DNA of 64,000 nt from Gordius sp. MW1 (Eukaryota; Nematomorpha; Gordioida; Gordea; Gordiidae): contig OZ038532.1 in assembly GCA_964036665.1 (NCBI GenBank), positions 4,092,001-4,156,000 on the forward strand. Reading direction: 5' to 3'. Shown one piece after another: positions 49,032 to 62,452 of the stretch. Numbering within the stretch: position 1 is the first letter of the stretch; each line of letters starts with the position of its first letter. The position numbers and the translations under genes are program-made. The notes beneath the pieces were generated by a model. That model ran no database searches, was not told where the DNA came from, and was given only the letters and a program-made list of their open reading frames with translations.

Positions 49032-50925
49032 AAAACTCGGGCCTTCGGCCCTCGTGGGAAGGGGGAGAAGGGAAGGGAAGAGGGGAAGGGAAGGGGGGAC
49101 GACTCATCTGTACTTCGTATAAATGTATCATATTTGCTATGCAATTTATGGGCGAGAAAGGTGGGAAGGGGCGAGAATGCCTATAGGGGGGTATTAAATG
49201 CCTAATGATTAATTAATTATTTATACAAATTTTCCATTATAGGCAAAATGTAATAAAGGCAAAATGTAATATAGGCAAGGGGGTTAGATTTAGTGTTTGC
49301 ATCTAGTTGCGTATTACATTAGTTTTTATGGCCTTTAGTGATTTTGGGTCTAACAAACATTATATTATAAAACAACACAATGTTAAGAATTTGCAGAATT
49401 GTTGGGAGAAAATTTTTGTTGAATTTGAACAATTTTTAATTAAAAAAATCAAAAATTTGGCGAATGGTCATTTTTTCTCCATTGGTCAGTACCAACAGAT
49501 ACTCTATAAGTCAATGATAGCCAAAAAAAAACGGAAAAAAAATTTTGATGCTCACTTTGGCCAATGGTCATTTTTTCCCATTGGTCAGCAGCCAGCACAC
49601 GGTAAAAATGGATATAAATTCACAAGAGTAAAAAAAACGAAAAAAAAAATTTCGAATCACATTTTGGCCAATGGTCATTTTATTCCATTGGTCAGCAGCC
49701 AGGACACGGTAAAAGTGGATATAAATTCATATTAGTCAAAAAAAAAACGAAAAAAAAGTTTTCGAATCACATTTTGGCCAATGGTCATTTTATTCCATTG
49801 GTCAGCAGCCTGCGGACGGCCAAAAAGTCATAAAAGCAATGGTAGGAACAGGAACAATCATAATAGTCAAAAAAAAACGAAAAAAATAATTTCGATTCAC
49901 ATTTTGGCCAATGGTCATTTTTTCCATCGGTCAGGAGCCAGCGGACGGCCAAAAAGTCATAATAGCAATGGTAGTAACAGGAACAATCATAATAGTCAAA
50001 AAAAACGAAAAAATAAACTCGGATTGACATTTTGGCCAATGGTCATTTTATTCATTGGCCAGCAGCCAACGGACGGCCAAAAAGTCTTATTATCAATGAT
50101 AGTAACAAGAACAATCATAAGAGTCAAAAAAAACTCCGGGATTCTAACCCAAAAACTAGTTAAATTGCATAGCAATTAAAAGTAAACAACTTTTATTTAT
50201 GTTTATTATATAACATTGGTCAGCAGCCAGCGGACGGCCAAAAAGTCATAATAGCAATGGTAGAAACAGGAACAATCATAATAGTAAAAAAAAACGAAAA
50301 AAATAATTTCGATTCACATTTTGGCCAATGGTCATTTTTTTCATTGGTCAGCAGCCAGCGGACGGCAAAAAATTCTTATTATCAATGATAATAACAAGAA
50401 CAATCATAAGAGTCAAAAAAACTTCGGGATTCTAACCCCAAAACTAGTTAAATTGCATAGCAATTAAAAAGTAAACAACTTTTATTTATGTTTATTATAT
50501 AACTAGTTAAATTGCATAGCATTAAAAGTAAACAACTTTTATCTATGTTTATTATATAACAAAAACTAGTTAAATTGCATAGCAATTAAAAGTAAACAAC
50601 TTTTATTTATGTTTATTATATAACTAGTTAAATTGCATAGCAATTAAAAGTAAACAACTTTCATTTATGTTTATTATATAATAGATAATTTAACAAATCC
50701 TATATATAACACACCGAGGGAGATAGAGATGAGGGGTGGGGCACCTCTTATGCATTAATTTAAAAAATAACACAGCGAGGGAGATAGAGATGAGGGGTGG
50801 GGCACCTCTTTCTCATGCATTAATTTAAAAAAGCGATAACCTAATATACCCAATGCAAATAGATAGGGAGGGTAACGGACGACGGACGGACACCAAAAAA
50901 CGACCCATAAATTGCATAGCAATTA
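49032..50925 (+). mobile_element. Repeat A, copy 5 (adjacent to CYP51)
   Basis: Co-linear with copy 2 along its length: hairpin head, GGGAAGGGGGAGAAGGGAAG polypurine tract, unique head region, about seven CCAATGG/CCATTGG monomers, short AACTAGTTAAATTGCATAGC repeats, two GAGGGAGATAGAGATGAGGG boxes, GCATAGCAATTA end. It finishes 58 bp before the CYP51 ATG; a G run (50933-50943) follows its end. Confidence 0.87.
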
Positions 50926-50983
50926 ATATTGGGGGGGGGGGGGAATTTTAAAATGTACCAAACTTTCATTTTGCTCAAAGCAT

Positions 50984-53900
50984 ATGGAAATCGGAGCCAT
51001 GCTTCCTACAATGTTGCTTGAACCTACGTCGCTGATTTTTTTGCTCATAACGATTGTTTTTATATATTTTTTTAAGCGAAAGATTGACTATGATGTGAAA
51101 CATGTAAGGATTATTATTAAAATTTTTAATTTATTAAATTAGAACACTAGGGAACCCCCTATAATACCATCTAAACTCCCATTCTTTGGACATATGTTTA
51201 CTTTTGGTAAAGATCCACTTAATTTTTTACTTCAAGCTTACCAAAGAGTAAGTTTACTTGCTTATTTATTGTGTTTTTAATTAGTTGCTATTTTATTTGT
51301 AGCATGGACCTGTATTTACTTTTATTATGTTGGGCAAAAAATTTACTTACCTATGTGATACAGAATCAATTTCAAGTTTTTTCAACAGCAAAAATGATGA
51401 TCTTAATGCTGAGGAAATTTATAGCAGACTTGTGACCCCAGTTTTTGGAACTGGTGTTGTTTATGATGTCCCTCACAATGTAAATTTTATTTCAAATCTT
51501 ATAATCTTTTTTAACACCTCTCTTGTATGCTATATAAAAGTAAAAGTGTTTTTAGCTCATGATGCTTTAGTAGAATACAAATACAATATTTATATTTTAA
51601 ATTTTTTATGGATTTTGTTTTTATTTTGTTATAACAATAATATTTTATTCAAGTTTCTATAGGTTGAATATTAGTTTTATATATATTTATTAGAAATACA
51701 TCTCTAAATAGATAATTAATAATTGATTGCTTTTGTGAATTTGTTTATATATATATGAAATTTATAGATTACTTGCCATTTAAAATGACCCTATTATGAA
51801 TGCTTAAGGGCACTTAAAATCTAAAATTTAGATGTTTAAAATTAAAAGATGATATTGAAAGTCAGCAAATAGCTATATATAAGACGCAAAAAAATTTGCT
51901 TTAATTTTTCATGTATTTGTTTAGAAAAGGGGAAAATATCCCTACATTTAATATAAGGCTTGCATCACTTTATGTAGTGATCGATCTTAAATGTTTTATT
52001 TTGCTTTTTTCAAAAAAATTTATTCACATAGATATTTATGGAGCAAAAAAAGATGATAAAAAATGGCTTGATTCAGGCTAGATACAGGGTGCATGTGCCA
52101 ATAATAGAGAGAGAAACTCTAAATTTTATCCAAACCCACCTATTGTCCAATCCACAACATAAGAAGGCAACACAAATGTCAAAGATTCATGTTCACGTCC
52201 TTGAACGAATGGCAGAACTTATTATTTTTACTTCCTCTGCCTGCCTTATGGGTTTATATTTGTGTTCAAATTTCACACATTTTGCAGATTTGCTTAACAT
52301 TTTAATTGCAATAACATTCACTATAGACTCTAATTTAAAAATTAACTTTTAAAAAATCTATAATTGTATTGATAATGATAAAAACACACAAAGTATATGT
52401 TTAAGTTATACTATTCCTTTGCTAATAATTTTTTATAAGAAATTAACCTTTTTTTTAAAAAAAAGTGTTTTACACAATGTATGCTTGTAATGAATTGTTA
52501 TTTAGGTAAGGAAGCTCGTGAAGCTTTAACCGAGGAAGTAGCTCAGTGGTATACGGATTTGGATGGTGGATTTTGCATAGAAGCTTGGCTTTTTCCTGGT
52601 TGGATTCCTTTCCCCGCTTTTAAGTAAGGCCATCATAAATTATAAATTTAATTTTATTACCCTAAAAGTTTTGATATATCTCGACGTTTTTGCAGGAGTT
52701 TTATATTTTTTTAAATTGTTTAATTTATAAAAGGATTTGCAGGGTACATTGCTAGTTTAGATTTAAAATTTGTCAATAATAATGTTTGGCTAGGATGAAA
52801 CTAAATTTAATAAAATATTTACAATGAACTTTGTGTACTGTAAACTCTTTTTCAACAAATTTAATTATTGTATGGTGATTTATGGCCAAAATGTTAGATG
52901 AGTTGGTGTATGTTCTAAAATGAGTTTCTATTATATTTCCATCTTAAAAATAGGCAAACTGAAACTTTGATAATGATAGATAAACACTGGCATGGGCGTA
53001 GCCAAAGGGTGGCAGGAAGGGCGGCTCCCCCCCCCCTTTAAATCCAAGTTTGTTCCAAAATTTTAATAAATTGATCATTTTACCCCTCCCTAAATCATTA
53101 TTGTCCCCCTCTAATTCCAATGCTGGCTACGCCCATGAACACTGCACCTATTTTACATACATTCAGCATTAAAGCTTAAAACTGGCTTCATAGCATTAGG
53201 TAGCGGTAATTATCTAGTAAAAACTAGCTTCATATTTTTAGGTAGCGGTAATTATCCAGTGAGGTGAATTTGAAACTTTTTAACCTCGAGCTTATAGTTT
53301 TTCTCTATATAATTTAGTGCATTGAATCATTAAATTTTTATATGAATATGACTATATTATATGTTTCCGAATATTAAATGAAATTTTTATTAAACGAACA
53401 ACAAAAATGTCGTATTAAAAAGTCATGTACGAATTAATAGACATTATAAACCCAGGATCTTTTGAGTTTTAATCCAAAGTTGACTTGCAAAATGCTTAAG
53501 TTACAGACGGCTCTTGTTTTTTCCGATCGATTTGACGTTGAATGTCCATAAGGTGACGCTAAAGTTGAGTTAAAACTTAGTTAAATTTTGAATATTAGTT
53601 TTTAAAGATTAAAAATGAAATTCAGTATTATTTTACTCGGTCTGCAAAAAAATTGAACTCAATCGAACAACGCTCTGGGGACATCAATTATCTAACTTTT
53701 ACCTAATTATATTATTAGCTATCTAATCATCAGTAACTAAACTCTCTACATTTTATGTTTGATTTTAAAAAATAAAATCAAATTTTAATTTAGGTTTTAA
53801 CTTAAAGACTTCTTACGATAATACATCGACATGGACGCAGCCAGGGGTACTTCCAAAATTCTTTCAAAATTTAATATAATTATGACGAAAATTTCAAGAA

Positions 53901-56900
53901 ATTATCATTTTGCCCCTCCCCAAATCATTATTGCCCCCCTCTAAATCCAATCATCGCTACGCCCATGTTTCCCAAATTTAAATCTCCACCAACCCCCTAG
54001 CAATTGCACGTAATATAATTTAAAATTTAATCGTCTCACCCGGTTACGTATGGAATTTAGGAGGCGAGATCTGGCCCATTTGAAGATCAAAGCACTTTTT
54101 CTCGATATTATCCAAAAGCGACGGCTAAAAATGACCCAACAACAAAAACCTTTAGAAATTACACCGGACAATCAAGAGAATTCACCTTCGAGTAATGAAA
54201 TTAAATGTATTAATCGGACCTTAGGTGTTTCTCTAATAATAACACTGGTCAACAAATAATGACCTTATAAAATCAACTTGCAAAATGTTCGCAGATTCTG
54301 GGAGAGTTTTTTACGCTGAACATAAATTTATTGATAGTTTTTTCCCTATACGTCAAATTTTGGAAATATAACGGCGGCTTTTAATTTGCCCATTTCTTTA
54401 ATTTCTACTCCGTCTAGGCAATAAAGATTACGACTCGTCTGATGAGGGAGAGAATGAGAACGAACCCGAAACGGATAAAACGACGGATGAAGATCGCGAC
54501 GATATGATAAGCACTTTTATGCGATCTCGGTACAAGGATGGACGTTATACGACGGATGACGAAATTGCTAAACTCATGATTAGCTTGCTCATGGCCGGCC
54601 AACATACATCATCTACCACCACCTCATGGCTGCTCCTGTTCCTCGCCAAGCACCAAGACTTACAGGTTTGTAATTTCATGAAAAAGAAAGAGTTTTATTA
54701 GGAAACAGTGTTGAGAATATGTAATAACTTTTGGAAAAAAGGATGCGAAATTAGTTATATATAGGCATAGTCAGTTTTTGAATATTGTTTGAGAATGGGC
54801 ATTGACTCAATAAGCGTAGTTAGGGGGGGGGGTGTTGAAATTAATCGAAATTATGGCTACAATTTTAAAAATTAATCATTTTGCCCTTCCCTAAATCTTT
54901 ATTGCCCCCCCCCTAATTCCATTGCTGGCGACGCCCATGATTGACTCCTTTTGGTTTAGTAATATAACTATTATATTTGTCGCGATGTGACATATGTATA
55001 TTCAATATTAATGGAGCTTGGAAGATGGTTTTTTACCGGCCTTACCAGATTTCTTTAACCTAAGCCCGGTCCAACATCTTTTTTGAAGCGTAACTTTTAG
55101 CCAGACACTATAAATCTTATATATAAAAATGAAACTGTGTGTGTGTGTGTGTGTGTATATGCCGCACCAATTTTGGAAAACTACCAGACCGATTTGGCTC
55201 AAAATTTCACAGTTTATTCCTGACACTCTGGAGCATGTTTTAATATTTGTTCGAGCCAAATCGGTCCAATAGTTTTCGAGTATTCGTACGCGTTGCACTG
55301 TATACGGAAATAGAACAATAGAAGTAGAACATATAGACGACATCAACCTTTATTTTTACTTCAATAACCGCTTTATCTTTATATATGCCCTAAAATTCCA
55401 ACATGATTTAATACACCCGGGTAAATGGCAAAACAACGTTTGCCGGTTTCATTTAGTATGTAGTAAAACTGATTACTCTTTATTTTAGTCTTGTAAAAAC
55501 GGCTGTTGTTTAGTCGACCTTTGGTATATGCTAAACTTTAGTCAACTAACTCTTTTACATAATTATCTGTGACACATTTCGCGTTTAAATTTTATAAATT
55601 TTGAAAAATGGTTTAATCAATAACGTGTGTATATGTGCTCGCGTTTAGGAGGCTATATACCAAGACATCGTGGACGCGTGTGAATTGCAGGATTACGGCG
55701 ATATGGGACAAAAGGCCAAAAGTTAGTCAATTTATTGCAGTTCAGTTGTCAATTTTTAAAACATCCCATTACCCTTTTTGTGAAATGCTCGTTTTTATTG
55801 ATGAAATATTTATGTTGAACCTATAAGGGAAGGGTCCCTTAGGGGCAAAAATAATGGGCTGTCTGTGGAGGACATTTTGGAAATGACTTGAAGAAAGTCG
55901 CTCCCGGTTGTAGAAGGGTTCTATCGATGTTTTATTTTTTTTTAATTTACGGTTTAACCTAAATTGGGGCGATTAAACGAATACAAAAATGGCACGGGTT
56001 TGGACTTCGAATTTTGGCATTATAAGAACGTTATAATACTTTTATGATTGGTAATAATGCATACATCGTCACTAGTACACCCCTTCATGGGCGTAGCCGG
56101 GGGGGGGCATGGAGAAACTGCTGCCCCCCCCCCCTAAATCCAAAAATTGATGAAATTTATTAAAATTATGGCTAAAATTTTAAAAACATTTTGCCTCTTT
56201 CTAAATTAGTATTGCCCCACCCCCCACTAATCCCAATTCTGGCTACGCCCATGGCCACTATTACACTCCGTTATTACGTTTTATGGATATCGAAAATTGA
56301 TTTGCAATAAAATTAGCTTAAAACTTGGTTAAAAATATTTTATTCTAACTTTATCATCACTTGAAAATTGTAAAACTTCCTTGCTACTTATAAAGTAACA
56401 AAAATCACGATATAATAGGGGAAATTAGTACCGGAGGGGTATGTCTCAAGGGCTTGAACCTGGATTACGACATTTTAAAGCGGTTCGATCTCTTGGAGCG
56501 TTGCTTGAAGGAAACTCTACGTTTGAGGCCGCCCCTCCTAACACTCATGCGAATGTGCAAGAAAGGCTTAGCCATAAATTCGAGCCGGGTTGGTGTAGAT
56601 GGAGCTACTCGTAAAGTTGGTTACTTTATACCCGCCGGGCACCAAGTTTGCGTTTCACCCACCTTTACTCACCACTTGACCACTTATTGGACCGCCACCA
56701 GTCCTATTTTTGACCCCGATAGGTATTTTAAGAGCGAGGTTTTAAAGTCATACCTATTCTTGGATTTTATGTATTTTTAAGATTCTTCATTAAAATTTTG
56801 ATCATTTGGTGGTTGGGGCTAGGCTTAGGGTTTAATAGTTTTGGGGTCGTGTTTATAGAGAAATGATTTATATACTTTTAGCGAGACATTATGTCCTTGT

Positions 56901-59736
56901 TAGAATCTCGATAGATAGGAATTTTTAAACAGGGGAAAGTTTAAAATAGAAATATAATATTTTCGCGTTGTGTATTGTTTGTTTCAATATCACTTTTTAA
57001 GCGTGATGATACTAGTCTATACGTCTATATTTTTGATAGTCAGACAAAGTTTTACAAGTAGGGGGCAGTTTGGGGGGCGTAGTTGGTATAGGCTTTGTCT
57101 TTGAACAAAACCTCGCGGGTTCAAATCACGCTTTTGGCACTTTCTTTCGAAAGATGTAAAATATGTCACATCTTCAACACGGCTGTCAGGCTTGGATAGC
57201 CGAGCCTCACCCCTCATCCTAATACCTAAAGAAGTTGACCACCATAGTCTGACAAACAGCGATTGGAAATGTTTTTTTACAAAGTTTGACGATTACAAAA
57301 GAAACTTTAATCATTTTGGGTTACACCTTAAAAAATATTTATTTATACATTGCGCCACCCTCAAAAGAAGCACGATACTAATTTAGTGTGAGAAAGTTTC
57401 GTTTTTTGGCACTTTTAACAAAGTCATTTTTTTCCATAGGCATAACAATAGACGTAGCGAAAATGGAGGAGTAGCTTCAGAAGTACCATCTTCCACCCAA
57501 ACTGGCGCTGAAATTAATGGAATGCCCGAAAAGTCCACTTTTTGTCGATTCAATAAAAAGGCGTTCGCTCTGGGCAAAGATCACTCATCTAATGGTGTTG
57601 ACCACGAAACGAAAAAAGGTTTAACTCATCGTTTTTTAAATTTTTTTAAAAGAGATCTTTGTTTGGTGCAATCCGTTAAAAGAGTTTTCATTTCTAAGGT
57701 ATTTCTCTCCTTGAACATTGCTCCTTAAATATAACTTTGTGGTGAAAAATCTGCATTGAGCAACAATATTACATTTTGCATCGTATTAGTTAAATAATTT
57801 TTTTTTATCTCGCCCTTAAAATTTCCTTAAAATGCTCCATTTCATATGCAAGTGAATTTTAAACGACTTACCTCGAGGCAGCCATGATTTCGATTACATG
57901 TTAATTAATGCTCTATAATCGTTTTGGTGTCCATTTTAACTATAATCTCATTTGTTTGCGGGTAATTAACGATACCGAACCGAAGTGGTTAACGATTATA
58001 AGTACACATGTTTGAAAAAAAACGTTATTGTCGTGTATGTATAATGTTCGTTTTCCATCGAAAGCCTAATTGAATTCATGGGCGTAGTTAGCCCCCCCCC
58101 CTAAATGACAAAAAAATTGTTATTCTATACAAAAACCTTAAAAATTAAAAAAAATTATGTTTTGCCCCACCCCCCTTATTGAACTTTCAAAGTTTTCGCT
58201 TCCCCTTAATCCAAAACCCGGCTACGCCCATGATATTGAATTTATACCCAATATCACTAGTCAACAAATAATGGTCTTGTGTAAATAACCGGGAAACGGT
58301 TAATATATTCCGATAGAGTTTTTTGTGGTGAATACAAATATGTTTTTCGTTTTTTTCCTATATGTCAAGTTTTTTAGATATTTCGATTCAAAGTTGCGAA
58401 AATGACCGTTTTTGACCCTTTTCGACGCTCAATAGAGCGATATTGAATAACTAAAAAGAAAAATTTAAGCCTCTAAGTGGTAGAACCAACTTAGTTAAAT
58501 GATTTTTTTCCCTATTGTATTTACTTTTTCCAATATATCGAATATTCAATTAGTCCCCATGCGAAATCGCGGCTTCCTTTGAGCCTCCCTCCCTCTCTAT
58601 CTAATTGGCTTATATGCTTATATAACACTATACCCTTAGTGCATGTAAGTGATTGATGAGTATGGTGGGTGCAAGAGTAGTGGGTTAATACGAACTATTC
58701 CTACTACTACGCCTGTCATTCTCCCTCTCTACTAGAGGAATAGCTCGTATTACGCCACTACTCTTACACACCCATACCCCCACATCATCCATCAAACACT
58801 CACATGCACCAAGAGTATAGTGTTAAAAACCCAATTAGATAGAGAGGGAGAAAGGGAGGCTCAAAGGATGCTGCTTCGCATAGGGACAAATTGAAATTCG
58901 ATATATTGGAATGCAAGAGTAGTGGGTTAATACGAACTATTCCTACTACTACGCCTGTCATTCTCCCTCTCTACTAGAGGAATAGCTCGTATTACGCCAC
59001 TACTCTTACACACCCATACCCCCACATCATCCATCAAACACTCACATGCACCAAGAGTATAGTGTTAAAAACCCAATTAGATAGAGAGGGAGAAAGGGAG
59101 GCTCAAAGGATGCTGCTTCGCATAGGGACAAATTGAAATTCGATATATTGGAAAAAGTAAAAACATTAAGGAAAAAAATCATTTTTCAATGTTTTACCCT
59201 AAGTTAATTCTACAACTTAGAGGTTAAAAAATTTTTTAGCCATTCAATATCGCTCTATTGAGCCTCGAAAAGGGTCAAAAACGGTCATTTTCGCAACTTT
59301 GAATCGAAATATCTAAAAAACTTGACGTATAAGAAAAAAAGAAAAACACATTTGTGTTCACCACAAAAAACTATATCGGAATATGTTGACCGTTTCCCGG
59401 TAATTTTTTTTTGTTGACCAGTGAATCTATGTATGCATTTTCAACGTAGCAGAGCCTGGCAACGAAGTTAATACTGGAAAGTTCAGTTATTTCCCTTTCG
59501 GTGCGGGTCGGCATAGGTGTGTGGGCGAATCCTTCGCGTTCGTCCAAATCAAGACGATAGTTGCCGTGGTGTTGGCAAATTTCAGAGTGCACCTTTGCAG
59601 AGGAAATGAAGGGAATCCGATCTCGACCGATGATAACCGAGATCCCGCCTTGTCCATTAATTATCGCACACTGATCAGCACACCACTCTACCCAGAAATT
59701 TTGCTGGAACCTCGGTGGACGCATGTAGCTGAATAG
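50984..59736 (+). CDS. CYP51: Sterol 14-alpha-demethylase (cytochrome P450 CYP51), 11 exons
   Basis: Exons 50984-51103, 51143-51247, 51303-51479, 52032-52251, 52506-52623, 54061-54224, 54418-54665, 55649-55721, 56437-56722, 57440-57618 and 59450-59736 join in phase to 658 aa. It removes the 14-alpha-methyl group of lanosterol-type sterols at the endoplasmic reticulum. Residues 1-35 form the membrane anchor, then [33 protein letters not shown] (B' region), [17 protein letters not shown]...[10 protein letters not shown], the I-helix [12 protein letters not shown] (about 361-366), ExxR in KETLRLRPP (434-437), FDPDR (about 500) and the haem loop [15 protein letters not shown] (Cys about 587). CYP51 is usually near 500 aa; the extra length is an acidic insert (about 271-329) and a Ser/Asn-rich exon 10 (about 504-563) between PERF and haem loop. 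Long introns carry transposons. Confidence 0.93.
52991..53137. mobile_element. Family M MITE, copy 2 (CYP51 intron 5)
   Basis: CATGGGCGTAGCCA to TGGCTACGCCCATG, flanked by AACACTGG/AACACTGC (8 bp, one mismatch). Confidence 0.88.
53830..53967. mobile_element. Family M MITE, copy 3 (CYP51 intron 5)
   Basis: CATGGACGCAGCCAGG to CGCTACGCCCATG with inner CTCCCCAAATCATTATTGCC typical of the family. No clear target duplication; more diverged. Confidence 0.75.
54244..54373. mobile_element. Solo end of the CACTAGTCAACAAA palindromic element (CYP51 intron 6)
   Basis: CACTGGTCAACAAATAATGA followed by AGAGTTTTTT and TCCCTATACGTCAA, matching the left end of 58255-59423. Fills most of this 193-bp intron. 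No right end. Confidence 0.7.
54809..54939. mobile_element. Family M MITE, copy 4 (CYP51 intron 7)
   Basis: GCGTAGTTAGGGGGGG to GGCGACGCCCATG, flanked by ATTGACTC on both sides (54801-54808 and 54940-54947), an exact 8-bp duplication. Confidence 0.87.
55107..55450 (-). repeat. Dispersed repeat B, copy 2 (CYP51 intron 7)
   Basis: Reverse-complement copy of 9982-10300, with a (GT)n run at 55137-55158 where copy 1 has (ATAC/AT)n. Shares the ACGCGTTGCACTGTATACGG region and the GCAAAACAACGTTTGCCGG end. Confidence 0.75.
56086..56253. mobile_element. Family M MITE, copy 5 (CYP51 intron 8)
   Basis: CATGGGCGTAGCCGGGGG to CTGGCTACGCCCATG, with internal C runs. Target duplication not evident. Confidence 0.82.
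57072..57217 (+). mobile_element. tRNA-derived SINE (CYP51 intron 9)
   Basis: Head resembles a tRNA: GGGGGCGTAGTTGGTATAGG (A-box TAGTTGGTATAGG at 57080-57092), an anticodon-like arm TTTGTCTTTGAACAAAA, and B-box GGTTCAAATCA at 57118-57128. A non-tRNA body follows to the GATAGCCGAGCC end. Spacing of A and B boxes is normal. The T arm is imperfect, so a SINE head rather than a working tRNA. Confidence 0.68.
58077..58234. mobile_element. Family M MITE, copy 6 (CYP51 intron 10)
   Basis: CATGGGCGTAGTTAGCCCCC to CCGGCTACGCCCATGAT, flanked by ATTGAATT on both sides (58069-58076 and 58235-58242). Confidence 0.87.
58255..59423. mobile_element. Giant palindromic (fold-back) element, CYP51 intron 10
   Basis: CACTAGTCAACAAATAATGG at the left and GTTGACCAGTG at the right. 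The arms are reverse complements for several hundred bases (for example TATTTCGATTCAAAGTTGCG, CAATAGAGCGATATTGAATA and GAGCCTCCCTCCCTCTCTAT), meeting at a small loop near 58715-58735. Part of the right arm is tandemly duplicated (58671-59154). No protein is encoded. Confidence 0.85.
58671..59154. repeat. 242-bp tandem duplication inside the palindromic element
   Basis: The segment starting GCAAGAGTAGTGGGTTAATA at 58671 recurs at 58913 with almost no change. It spans the loop and much of the right arm. Confidence 0.88.
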
Positions 59737-59739
59737 ATA

Positions 59740-61006
59740 GTCTTGGAAAATGAGATTTGCGGGCTGCAATATGACTGCATTGGATTTTATATTGAAATTT
59801 CCCCTCTTTTTTACTCGGATTTTGAAGGGTGCCTTAACTTTTCCAATTTTATTCGATACACCACTATTATATGGTTAAGTTTTGTTTGGTCGACCGTTGG
59901 TTTTAGTCGCCTAAACATAAACTGACCAAATGTTTTTTGGTCAAACCTTTTGTCTGCTTTTGTTTAGTCCACTAAAACGAAAGGTCGACCAAACAAAACC
60001 CATCCGTTTTTATAACACTACTTCATATGCACATTCTCTATTTTTCCCCGCTTTTTGTTCGGATTTCCTATTTGCACACTGATAACGCATTTGAAAAGTC
60101 ATACTATGTTTGCTCAATATTTTACTTGTGATCTTAGGTTTAAACCACCTTACGTGATTTTAACCATTGTACACCAAACCCAGCTCTGATGTTTTCACGA
60201 TTTTTTAAATACAATACATGAATGTGTTGTCACTTTTAGCTTTTTTCCCCGAAAAAAACTGCCCTAACTTCGACAATTTGACCACCTTATACATAATATT
60301 GACTAGCAACATGCATTAAGTATTTTATTATAATATCTTGCCCAATAAAACACGAATTTATCAGTTGGTGTCCATTTAGTACGGTTTTTTGTTCTATACA
60401 CAATAGATTTAAAAATTAATAATGCTTTAATTATGGAAGCAATTATCATCTTAATGCTTTTGCGCATTTAGAGACAATGACACGCTTAATGTTGAATAAC
60501 ATTAGTAAAAACAATTAATTTGGTAGATCTTAATTACTGAACTGATAAATTAATAACAATAGTTTCACAAAATATTTTTTAGATAAACATCTAAGTCATT
60601 TTAAACTACCTAATACAATGGGTTTAAAATCGTGTACGCATTAAATTTACATTACAAAAAATCAATTTTAAATTTTATTTCAATAGCAGCAATGTTTTGG
60701 TATAAATATAAAATTTAACAAAGGTATTAACTGAAATATATTCTCCTTGTAGTTAATTATTGGTAGTATAAAACATTTTGTACAGGACATAATAGCTCTA
60801 GCTTACATGCTGCGTAGATAAACAGGTTGAAATGAGCACGCGCTATAAATTGAAAATGATAATACATCGCAGACATTTATAATGTGTGAGAAAGTAAATC
60901 GCCGGAATGCGAGTGGGATCTTTAAAATGGAATGAATTCACATTATAAGATATGAGATTATCAGTAGATGGAATTGTGTTAATGAGTGAGTTTAGAAGGT
61001 GTTTGT
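59740..61006. other. Intergenic between CYP51 and actin 3' ends
   Basis: The two genes converge here. 59858-60027 looks like a small MITE: GTTTTGTTTGGTCGACC near the left and its reverse complement near the right, with no clear target duplication. TTTATTT near 60675 could be the actin polyadenylation signal on the minus strand. Otherwise nothing recognised. Confidence 0.4.

Positions 61007-62452
<1,446 letters not shown>

Noticed and set aside
49440..50400. CRISPR-like array (regular repeats with spacers)
   Set aside because: Monomers are ~110-125 bp, degenerate and directly adjacent with no unique spacers; the genome is eukaryotic.
50933..50943. G run before CYP51 as a regulatory G-quadruplex
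   Set aside because: A single homopolymer, common beside elements in this window; no supporting structure.
56442..56780. CYP51 exon 9 starting at CAAG/GGCTTG and ending after FKSE
   Set aside because: Those boundaries break phase with exons 8 and 10; acceptor at 56436/56437 and donor at 56722/56723 keep phase and match the family.
57072..57140. Functional tRNA gene in the CYP51 intron
   Set aside because: A and B boxes are fair, but the T arm and acceptor do not pair and a SINE-like body follows.
57017..57217. Minus-strand 66-aa protein-coding frame
   Set aside because: It is the antisense of the SINE; such translations are a common artefact.
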